Assembly (NCBI GenBank): GCA_022577435.1
Contig: JAKOON010000003.1
Coordinates: forward strand, 7,189,001-7,253,000
From: Embiotoca jacksoni
Lineage: Eukaryota; Chordata; Actinopteri; Embiotocidae
DNA: 64,000 bases
Reading direction: 5' to 3'
Below are positions 49,586 to 60,200 of this stretch, piece by piece (positions within the stretch are counted from its first letter, which is position 1; each line of letters starts with the position of its first letter). A model generated the notes under the pieces. The model was given only the letters and a program-made list of their open reading frames with translations. It was not told the DNA's origin and ran no database searches. The translations under genes and the position numbers were made by a program.

Positions 49586-52500
49586 TCACACACATACATT
49601 AGCACAGATGTTTTGCTCTTTTTCCAGAGGGAAAGACTCCTCCTCCACCAGCCCCCCGCCCTGCTCAGAGAAGGGCGGGTGGTGTAGCTCCACGAAGGCT
49701 TTGTATACCCCTGCTCCCAGAACGCCTCCAATCAGGGGAGCAACTAGGGGCACCCACCACCACCCATTTCCAGACCTATGCAGATAAAGATAGAAAAGCA
49801 AAAACGTATGGGTCGATCAAAAAGCAAACCATGTATTTAATCATTAACAGGGGTGTTTTGCCTTTGACTGACCCCAAGTTAAGACATGTGGCAACAGGGA
49901 ACCCTCCACCAAAAAAACAAAGAATCTGCCCTGTATACCTAAACACATCGGCTCCCCAGCCTGCGATGGCGGTGAAGACCCTGGGTGCAATGTCTCTGGT
50001 GGGGTTGATAGCGTAGCCGCTGTTGCTGCCCAGAGAAATTCCAATGAGCAGAACCAGGAGGCCCACTGCAACAGGCTCGCTGCCCACTGCGGCCGGTTTG
50101 TTCTTCTGGTCGGATAGAGCCATCAGGCACAGCAGCAGCATCGCCGTGCCGAACACCTGGCGCACACACACAGCACACACATCAGGGTAGAAACAAGACA
50201 ACTGCGTGTAAAACTACCACAAAGGGTTAGTGCAGAATGTGTCAGATGATAGTGATTTGAAGCTGTAATCCTTTAATCCAGTTTCATGGCTACCTGGTCG
50301 ACAAATCCAGCCATCAAAGAGAGGTATGGTGCAGGATAGGTGGCAAAGATACCAGCTGTGGCTTTTACACCAGTTACAGTCAGGTTTCCTCCACAATAGT
50401 CATAAATGGCCTCTGCAAATGAAAACAGTAGATGAACACACAAAGATGTTTAACTGCCAATAAAAATACAATACCACTGAGCATTAGTGTATTTGCACAT
50501 GTACAGTAGTGTATCCTCACCATAGTAGACAGCATAAATGGTCCCTGCTGCCAGAAATGAGCCTAATAGCTGTGCAAAAATATACAAAGGTAGCATCGTC
50601 CACGCAAGGCGGCCAAACACACACATTGTGAAGGACACTGCTGCATTCATATGAGCTCCTGATAGATTAACAATAATAAAAAAGCATGAGATATATGTCA
50701 CTTAAACAGTGAATGGAAACCCATTTAAGCATTTTTAATGGTGTCATTTTTTAGGCTCATACCCGAGACCTTCCCACCAACGTGAACCCCCATCGCAACA
50801 CCCAGTCCAAACCCCAGGTTGATGCTGAGGTACTGTCCGAACACCCCCTGTCCGGTCACTACCTGGGCCACAGACCCCAGGCCAAACACCTGGAAACATA
50901 ATTCACAGTCACACATGAGGTTTAGAGAGAAGGAAAGTACAAAGGAAACTTTTCAAACGGTCTAACGGGAAGCCTTTCAACAAACAGGATATCTAAACTA
51001 GGACAAAGAAAACATGCACAATAATTAATGATTTAACCCAGAGTTGTGCCAAGGTATTGTTTCAGTCAGAGAGTCTGAGTGTACATAAAGGATTTGTGTT
51101 TTTTTAGACAAAAAATAACCTACAGTACTGAATTTACAAGTATACAAGAAGCTAAACAGAAGACTTTCCTTGTTTTCACTCAACTTACAGTGGGTACGGA
51201 AAGTATTCAGACCCCTTTAAATTTTTCACTCTTTGTTTCATTGCAGCCATTTGCTAAAATCAAAAAAGTTCATTTTATTTCTCATTAATGTACACTCAGC
51301 ACCCCATCCTGACAGAAAAAAACAGAAATGTAGAAATTTGTGCAAATTTATTAAAAAAAGAAAAACTGAAATATCACATGGTCATAAGTATTCAGACCCT
51401 TTGCTATGACACTCATATTTAACTCACATGCTGTCCATTTCTTCTGATCCTCCTTGAGATGGTTCTACTCCTTCATTGGAGTCCAGCTGGGTTTAATTAA
51501 ACTGATTGGACTTGATTAGGAAAGGCACACACCTGTCTATATAAGACCTTACAGCTCACAGTGCATGTCAGAGCAAATGAGAATCATGAGGTTGAAGGAA
51601 CTGTTCAAGGAGCTCAGAGACAGAATTGTGGCAAGGCACAGATCTGGCCAAGGTTACAAAATAATTTCTGCAGCACTCAAGGTTCCTAAGAGCACAGTGG
51701 CCTCCATAATCCTTAAATGGAAGAAGTTTGGGACGACCAGAACTCTTTCGAGACCTGGCTGTCCAGCCAAACTGAGTAATCGTGGGAGAAGAGCCTTGGT
51801 GAGAGAGGTAAAGAAGAACCCAAAGATCACTGTGGCTGAGCTCCAGAGATGCAGTAGGGAGATGGGAGAAAGTTCCACAAAGTCAACTATCACTGCAGCC
51901 CTCCACCAGTCGGGGATTTATGGCAGAGTGGCCCGACGGAAGCCTCTCCTCAGTGCAAGACATATGAAAGCCCGCATAGAGTTTGCCAAAAAACACATGA
52001 AGGACTCCCAGACTATGAGAAATAAGATTCTCTGGTCTGATGAGACCAAGATTGAACTTTTTGGCGTTAATTCTAAGCGGTATGTGTGGAGAAAACCAGG
52101 CACTGCTCATCACCTGCCCAATACAATCCCAACAGTGAAACATGGTGGTGGCAGCATCATGCTATGGGGGTGTTTTTCAGCTGCAGGGACAGGATGACTG
52201 GTTTCAATTGAAGGAAAGATGAATGCGGCCAAGTACAGAGATATCCTGGAAGAAAACCTCTTCCAGAGTGCTCTGGACCTCAGACTGGGCCGAAGGTTCA
52301 CCTTCCAACAAGACAATGACCCCAAGCACACAGCTAAAATAACAAAGGAGTGGCTTTGGAACAACTCTGTGACCATTCTTGACTGGCCCAGCCAGAGCCC
52401 TGACCTAAACCCAATTGAGCATCTCTGGAGAGACCTGAAAATGGCTGTCCACCAACGTTCACCATCCAACCTGACGGAACTGGAGAGGATCTGCAAGGAA

Positions 52501-53653
52501 GAATGGCAGAGGATCCCCAAATCCAGGTGTGAAAAGCTTGTTGCATCATTCCCAAGAAGACTCATGGCTGTACTAGCTCAAAAGGGTGCTTCGACTCAAT
52601 ACTGAGCAAAGGGTCTGAATACTTATGACCATGTGATATTTCAGTTTTTCTTTTTTAATAAATTTGCACAAATTTCTACATTTCTGTTTTTTTCTGTCAA
52701 GATGGGGTGCTGAGTGTACATTAATGAGAAATAAAATGAACTTTTTTGATTTTAGCAAATGGCTGCAATGAAACAAAGAGTGAAAAATTTAAAGGGGTCT
52801 GAATACTTTCCGCACCCACTGTATAACTCCGTGACATAAGAGACAAGAGAGACTGTGGTTTCAGTTTTTTTTAAAAAGCTCTCTGAAAAAACTGCAGCGA
52901 CTAATTCAGGAAACAGGAAAAGTGTGGTCCTTCCTTCAGTAGTCATGTTGTTTTTAGGTCAAGAGGAAGTCTGATTTCCCACTTACAAGCACAGCAGATT
53001 CAAATCTTTGTATAAAGTACAAAATGTCTGCGTATTCACAAGTTTGTCTGCAGTATATGCCGTGTTCAGCATGTGTTCCCTGTGTGTGTGTTTCTTCGGT
53101 TCTAAGTATAGTGTGTCTTGTAACAGCTAACAGATAACATGTGACTTTTGCACCCCTCTCCAAGTGCCTGACCATTCCTCTGGTAACACTAGATTTCCTG
53201 GTTCACCCACTGGCTCCCACCAATGCCAATGCACCACCACTGCCATGTGACTGTGAAAAGGGCTTGTGTGTGTGTGTGTGTGTGTTTGTGTTTGTGTTTG
53301 GGAGTGTGTACAAGTCATCAGGTTCAAGAGCATGACATTAATAATTAATGGGACATGGTTGGTACAGATAAGAAGGCAGAAATGGTCAAAACAAACAGAG
53401 GAGCTCAGAAATGAGAAGTGAAAGACGGATTTTGGCAGTTTGAAATTGCACATCATTATAATAAGCACTGTGAAAGCAGCACTTTAGAAAGCTTTTGTAA
53501 TTAATCGATGCTTACCATCATGACATATGTGCAAAGGGATTCAGCAAGTCCCACTCGAACGAATTCATTCTTTACCCAAACTTTGGGTCGAGTTACATGA
53601 ACTCCCCTCCGCTGAGAAACCCCTAGTTCTACTGAATATACCAAGTTCTTCAT
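49586..53653 (-). CDS. aqp7: Aquaglyceroporin, aquaporin-7-like, complete
   Basis: Channel for glycerol and water in the plasma membrane. Exons in transcript order: 53516-53653, 50763-50889, 50521-50658, 50294-50412, 49939-50156, 49586-49775. Phases agree, giving 309 residues. CTYVMMVFGLGSVAQ and LGFGLGVAMGVHVGG resemble AQP7 rather than AQP3, 9 or 10. The first pore box is NAA (AHMNAAV, about residue 93), as in AQP7. The second is NPT (GYAINPTRD, about 225-227), where human AQP7 has NPS. The aquaglyceroporin Asp after the second box and the G-Y/R selectivity residues are present. IFATYPAPYLSL (loop) and GNGWWWVPLVAPLIGG (TM6) are typical. The C-terminus is short and acidic. Intron 1 carries a Tc1 element. 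Confidence 0.87.
51188..52821 (+). mobile_element. Tc1/mariner element, copy 1 (in aqp7 intron 1)
   Basis: A 1634-bp element beginning CAGTGGGTACGG and ending in its near-exact inverse, flanked by TA on both sides. Inverted repeats are about 217 bp (51188-51405, 52605-52821) and carry an internal direct repeat of the motif AAGTATTCAGACCC near each outer and inner end, the IR/DR structure of fish Tc1-like elements. It is opposite in strand to aqp7. Confidence 0.93.
51565..52605 (+). pseudogene. Tc1-like transposase, interrupted by one nonsense codon
   Basis: A 346-codon frame is intact except for TGA at 52195-52197, where copy 2 has CGA (Arg). An N-terminal paired-like HTH (LKELRDRIVARHRSGQGYKI) and GRPAKL-like hook (here GCPAKL) are present. 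DDE motifs follow: WSDETK (first Asp), FQQDNDPKH (second Asp), NPIEHLW (Glu). The downstream part reads to a normal stop. With the stop, the product would lack the second Asp and the Glu. Confidence 0.9.
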
Positions 53654-55294
53654 TTCCTCTTCTCTCCTTGGAAACTCTTTTTGTTTTGGCTCAAGTTATC
53701 GTTTAAATTAGCAAAAATAACGACCAATGAAGCTCAGACTAAACCTGAATAATTTATGATGTGTTTCCCACTTCATAGTGTAGTCCACAAACAAGTCTGG
53801 TACTGATTATTGCCCTCCTCCCCTCTACTCGCTCACTCTTTGTGTCTGTCTGTCACACATTGGGATTTGCCAACAATTTATAGTCTTAGCTCCCCCTCCT
53901 CTCTCTCTCTCTCCCAGATTTGCTCAAACACAAACAGTTACACACATGCTCCAATAGCTTTTGCATTATGATGATTGTGATGGTACTTGGCCAATGAGGG
54001 AAAATCAACCTGATTTACACGTGTGTAAATGAGGTCCTTTAAGCGGAAATATTACATCCTGAGTGAAAAACATCCTCCATAATGAGAGGAACACTTTAAG
54101 ATAGGAACCTTTTGTTTTCATTTTTAGTGAGCTGCAAGATATACAGGTTTTACTGCTCACAGAGGCCAATGTGCTTCTGTAAAATGAAACATTTAGATGT
54201 TATTATAAGTATTATCAATTTGCTAACTGATTTCATGTGTGGAGACTGTTTAATTAATGCCTTTTCTGTGTCTTTAAGTCCTTTGTAGGTTCTGAGTCAT
54301 ATTGTTTTGTACATGTTCTGAAAGTTTTAGTGTTTGAACTGTACTGTTACTGTGTTGAAATCTTTTCCCTTTAAATAATTAGATCACTCAGGACAGGAGA
54401 AAAAAAACACAGAAAGTATTGGTTAATTGAAGGGCTCCATAAATCACATACTATCCGGACTTCACAGTGTAAACTACACAGTTCGTAAGTGCTAATCCCA
54501 GATCACAAAATCTAATACATAAGGACATTATGAGCTCTACGACAAAAGACACTTCAAGGTGACAATAAAAGCTCACAAATACCAAGAATCCATTTCTAAC
54601 TTTTTGATTGCAGGATTCTGATGTTAGGGGATGTCAGTTAAATGTCCCTTATAATATTCTAATTAAACTGTATTGGCCCGACACAGATTTTCACCATATG
54701 GTGAATCTTATTTACTCCCGTAACTTTTCCTCTGGTGCCCCCTAGAGGTGGATGTTTGGACACCACTGGTTGGACAGCGGTTGACTCTAAAGCTTCTTTT
54801 CATGTGATACACTGTTGAGATAAGATTATCTAATATTGTTTATCTTTTTTTCTTGTGTTTGAATAGAGCCCCTTGATTTTACAAATACATCACCTGTAGA
54901 GCAACCTACACAGTGATGCTGATGCCGAAAATGAAACCCTACTTACGCCACAACCTAAACACTGAAATTATTGCGGTTGTTTTCAGTGAGGTGAAATACA
55001 GAAAGGACTTTTTGTTTCATTACAGCTGTTATAGCTCTTAAATCTGTGCACTTTTAATCTTTCTTACACTTTCTCTTTTGTTTGTACTGCAAACTTAGTC
55101 CTTCAACTCCCTGTGGAGCAGTGATGTCAAAACCAGCACAACTGTCTATCCTCAAGTTAATTATAAGAAAAAGACTCAGTTACCCCCAGTGTAAGACTCA
55201 AAAGGAATTTATTCAAAGATGCAGACTTGGTATGTATCAGATAAGAACTTCCAGGCTGCCTCTCCTGAAACAACTCTAAGCTTTTGACATTGTA
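53654..55294. other. aqp7 upstream region, no further gene
   Basis: A 1.6-kb AT-rich interval between the aqp7 start codon and the second Tc1 copy. It holds the aqp7 promoter (possible TATA below) and otherwise nothing I can identify. Confidence 0.6.
53876..53882 (-). promoter_or_regulatory. aqp7: possible TATA box of aqp7
   Basis: TATAAAT on the - strand, 223 bp upstream of the aqp7 ATG, preceded by a GA/CT-rich stretch. No transcription start is visible, so this is a weak call. Confidence 0.3.
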
Positions 55295-56873
55295 CAGTGG
55301 GTACGGAAAGTATTCAGACCCCTTTAAATTTTTCACTCTTTGTTTCATTGCAGCCATTTGCTAAAATCAAAAAAGTTCATTTTATTTCTCATTAATGTAC
55401 ACTCAGCACCTCATCTTGACAGAAAAAAACAGAAATGTAGAAATTTGTGCAAATTTATTAAAAAAGAAAAACTGAAATATCACATGGTCATAAGTACTCA
55501 GACCCTTTGCTCAGTATTGAGTCGAAGCACCCTTTTGAGCTAGTACAGCCATGAGTCTTCTTGGGAATGATGCAACAAGCTTTTCACACCTGGATTTGGG
55601 GATCCTCTGCCATTCTTCCTTGCAGATCCTCTCCAGTTCCGTCAGGTTGGATGGTGAACGTTGGTGGACAGCCATTTTCAGGTCTCTCCAGAGATGCTCA
55701 ATTGGGTTTAGGTCAGGGCTCTGGCTGGGCCAATCAAGAATGGTCACAGAGTTGTTCCAAAGCCACTCCTTTGTTATTTTAGCTGTGTGCTTAGGGTCAA
55801 GAGGTTTTCTTCCAGGATATCTCTGTACTTGGCCGCATTCATCTTTCCTTCAATTGCAACCAGTCGTCCTGTCCCTGCAGCTGAAAAACACCCCCATAGC
55901 ATGATGCTGCCACCACCATGTTTCACTGTTGGGATTGTATTGGGCAGGTGATGAGCAGTGCCTGGTTTTCTCCACACATACCGCTTAGAATTAACGCCAA
56001 AAAGTTCAATCTTGGTCTCATCAGACCAGAGAATCTTATTTCTCATAGTCTGGGAGTCCTTCATGTGTTTTTTGGCAAACTCTATGCGGGCTTTCATATG
56101 TCTTGCACTGAGGAGAGGCTTCCGTCGGGCCACTCTGCCATAAAGCCCCGACTGGTGGAGGGCTGCAGTGATAGTTGACTTTGTGGAACTTTCTCCCATC
56201 TCCCTACTGCATCTCTGGAGCTCAGCCACAGTGATCTTTGGGTTCTTCTTTACCTCTCTCACCAAGGCTCTTCTCCCACGATTGCTCAGTTTGGCTGGAC
56301 GGCCAGGTCTAGGAAGAGTTCTGGTCGTCCCAAACTTCTTCCATTTAAGGATTATGGAGGCCACTGTGCTCTTAGGAACCTTGAGTGCTGCAGAAATTAT
56401 TTTGTAACCTTGGCCAGATCTGTGCCTGGCCACAATTCTGTCTCTGAGCTCCTTTGACAGTTCCTTCAACCTCACGATTCTCATTTGCTCTGACATGCAC
56501 TGTGAGCTGTACGGTCTTATATAGACAGGTGTGTGCCTTTCCTAATCAAGTCCAATCAGTTTAATTAAACACAGCTGGACTCCAATGAAGGAGTAGAGCC
56601 ATCTCAAGGAGGATCAGAAGAAATGGACAGCATGTGAGTTAAATATGAGTGTCACAGCAAAGGGTCTGAATACTTATGACCATGTGATATTTCAGTTTTT
56701 CTTTTTTTAATAAATTTGCACAAATTTCTACATTTCTGTTTTTTTCTGTCAGGATGGGGTGCTGAGTGTACATTAATGAGAAATAAAATGAACTTTTTTG
56801 ATTTTAGCAAATGGCTGCAATGAAACAAAGAGTGAAAAATTTAAAGGGGTCTGAATACTTTCTGTACCCACTG
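55295..56873 (-). mobile_element. Tc1/mariner element, copy 2 (inverted relative to copy 1)
   Basis: The same element as at 51188-52821 in opposite orientation, TA-flanked, with inverted repeats 55295-55511 and 56656-56873. Its length, 1579 bp, is exactly 55 bp shorter than copy 1, matching a single internal deletion. It lies between aqp7 and the SDR gene. Confidence 0.93.
55511..56496 (-). pseudogene. Tc1-like transposase with a 55-bp frameshifting deletion
   Basis: Starts MSEQMRIVRLKELSKELRD and keeps the HTH, GRPAKL hook and first DDE Asp (WSDETK). It reads through the Arg codon that is a stop in copy 1. At about 55798-55801 it loses 55 bp relative to copy 1, shifting frame just before the second catalytic Asp. 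The 3' part (NPIEHLW to the normal stop) remains in another frame. Confidence 0.9.
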
Positions 56874-57212
56874 TATATAGGCTTATTTGTTGCTATTCCA
56901 TGAAGGGATACAACTAACCCTTTTTTCTGATTTCAGTAATTTCCAAAGTTTACAGAGCACTGATAACATCAAAACCATCTAGGAAGTTTCATGAAATGCA
57001 GCTATCAAGCGATTTCCAGAAAGCACAGCCCCTCTGGCCAAACGACATTATGCCACTGCGTCAAAGTCCTACTCTATGGTCCTACCAGGCAGCTGCTCCT
57101 TGCATTTGGGCACACCTACTTGGAGCTGCAACCCGTGAGGTGCACGGTGGAAAGCTGTTCCTGAACTTCCAGCATCATTTCCTTCCAGCAGACTATTTGC
57201 TCGGACAGGAAA

Positions 57213-60200
57213 ATGGTTTTCTTGGACATACTTTGTCATCCTGTTTGGGTCGTTTCAACGGCGGTGCTGGCTCTCGTTGTGCGTTTTCAGCGGAAAGCCA
57301 ACTGGGCTCCGCAGGCGTGCGCAGTACGGCTTACAGGGAAGACGGCCATAGTGACAGGAGCCAATACAGGTTAGTTGAGTACAATAGCTTTCATACGGGC
57401 TTAATATACAGGTTAATCGGGCAATAGGTGGAAGAAACTTTTAGCTTTTTTCACATGGCAGTTTTATAGCCCTAATTATTTAGGGGTTATTATCCACCTT
57501 TAAAGTCCTGATAGTTTATCCTTAACAGCCGTGTTAGATTTTATGTGAAATGCTGTTACCGGGAGAGATTGGATATTATAGCATTTTTGTGACCATGAAT
57601 GTTTTTCTTAACCCTGTTGTGTTCTCATTAATACCTCATAAATTGGATAGCCCTTTTCTTAAACAGAAGCTATAGTGAAATTTGAAAAAACACACCTTGT
57701 GTGTACAAGAATGTAGTGGTGAAAGAATTATTCAGGTCCTTTACAGGTAAAAGTTCTGCATGAAAAAACAGTCTTAAGTAAAAGTACAGAAATATTAGCT
57801 ACAAAATATAGTTAAAGTATTTAAGTAAAAGTTGGGTCTCTCTTGATATATTATTATATTACATTTTGCTGACGCTTTTATCCAAAACGACCTACAACAC
57901 ACCGATCAGGAGCAATTTAGGGTTCAGTGTCTTGCTCAAGGACACTTAGGTATGTGGACAGGAGGAGCGAACCACCAACCTTCCAATTAGTGTGCAACAC
58001 ACTTTACCACTGAGCCACAGCCTCCCGTATTATACTACTACATATTATATTATTATATATTATACTGGCACTGCTATAAGTAAATAAAAAGCAGGAACAC
58101 TAAAACAGCAAACACAAACAAATTAGTATATAAAAAAAATAGTGATTAAGCTACAGATAAATTAGGTTTTGAGGAAGAAGGTACTTTGTGAATTGCGGGG
58201 TCTGTTATAGGTTCATGTTAAGACCATGACAAGTTCCAAATACTTGGAGCAGAATTAGCATCACAGAAATTTTTGTCTAAGGCTCACAGAAGAGGTCTCT
58301 GTTAAAGGGGCTTTCCGGTTTGCTGGTGTTTGTCATAATCATGATCTACTCAACTCAGATAACTGTAAAGTCTTGTAAATGGTGTAGTTAAAGGCAATGA
58401 TACCCATTAAACCTGACAGGTTACTTTTTCACATTAGCACCTGAAAAAAACCATCCCTAAATGCATAGAGCTGCAAAAACTGTAAGGCCAAACTGTACAC
58501 CCTGGTAGCAGTGAGCCTCCATATTGATATCCATAAAATGAGGTTTGACAAAGTCCCAAAAAAGTAAATTTTTACTTTTGCCTAATCAAAACTCTAAATT
58601 ACAGAGTGAATAACAGTGTCAAGAGTCAGTAAACAATTAAACTAGTTCCAAGTATTCTCAACAGTAACAAATTTGTTCTACAGAAATGGAGTACAACACA
58701 CAGCAGGTGGTCTCTTCAGGGAAATTACGTCATACAGGGACCTCCAGAGTGGAAGGGGTGAAATACTGGAGGGAGGAACAGGGAGACAGTGCAGCAAACA
58801 CTACCAGAATTATTGGAGAAGAATTGTAATGCATGAATGTATTCATTTTAATGCAGTTCGAATCTACATGTAGATGTGGTGATTTGTTAACTGTCTGCTA
58901 AAAGTCATGACCTCATCAACATCTGCATAGATGTCTTGATTTCATCAACATTCACATACTGTCTCCCCCTCTTGACCCTGTTGTCCATCTCAAACTACTA
59001 TTTCAGATGGGCAATTGAAGGTGAGTGGGTAGTTACATTCAACAGAAAGTGGGAGGAATGTGAGGTGTTTATTGGCCTGGTTAATCCAGCTAGCCTTCTG
59101 AAGTTAACTGAGTTAAGCGTCTTGAAAGAAGGACTGAGAATGAAATACATGTGGGCTGTTAGTTTAAATGATCTCTGTGATCACTCCTGCTGTACCCTTG
59201 CTTGTTTCCCTCAAACCAGACCAAGGCAATAACATCAGTTGTCATGATTCCTGCCTCAGTCCCCTTAATGCACCCCTGTCCTTCTCCAGTCATTCACCAG
59301 ATGATCCTGGACTTTTTCCCCAATCCTAACTCACACCTACCTGCAGTAACCCCTGATCTCCAGAGACACCACACACCTGCCCCGCATTCCCTAATCATCT
59401 CGTTGACTGTGTATATACCAGCCAGATTGTTGTCAGTCATGTTCTACATGTTGTAAAGTTTTTGTCATCCTGGTACCTGAGCTGATATGCCTTTATTATC
59501 ACATTCCTCTGAAAACCATTCTGTGAACCGTTTCTGCCTGCATTTTTGTCATCCTTCCTGTTCCTAAAATCTAGACAACATGGAAACAGCACACCCAGCA
59601 TTTCCTTTAAGGTCTTCAGGGTGCAGTTCAATGCCTTCACATCAGTGAGAACACCACTGACTGAACAAAAAGTTGCTGCCTAATCTCGGATTGAAAGAAC
59701 ATTGTTTCAAGTCCTGCTGATGAAGATTCCTTTTTAGGTTAGGTTAGGTAGTTACTTTATTAATCCCCGAGGGGAAATTTTTTTTCGCTACAGCAGCATA
59801 CAGAAGCAATAAGATAATAATAGAATAATATAATTTTTGCAGAACTGGTGGCTGATTCTGCTTCAGATTATTTTTCTAATAAAAGCTAATATTTACCAGA
59901 ATTTCAAGCCACCAAGTAACATTACTACTTATTTTAGAGGAAAATATCCATTCAGCATTCGTTCTTCTTTCAAATTCCTTGATGTTTGAAGCTTTGCAGT
60001 TAACTGCAGCAATATCACAAGAATGTTGTATATACGGTGAGATTTTAAAGGCCAATTTTGATTAAAAGGAGTATAGGACTGTCAACAATCTGAAATGATG
60101 GGATATTATCTGATATGAGTGGTGGCCAGGTTTACATGAGCAAAAATTTTATTTTTCATACAGTGCAATTCTTAAAATACAAAAAAAACAGCTTTACAAT

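Noticed and set aside
56996..57427. 143-residue open frame overlapping SDR exon 1
   Set aside because: It is in another frame from the SDR start at 57213, reads through the exon 1 donor and has no family resemblance. At most it could begin as an overlapping upstream ORF.
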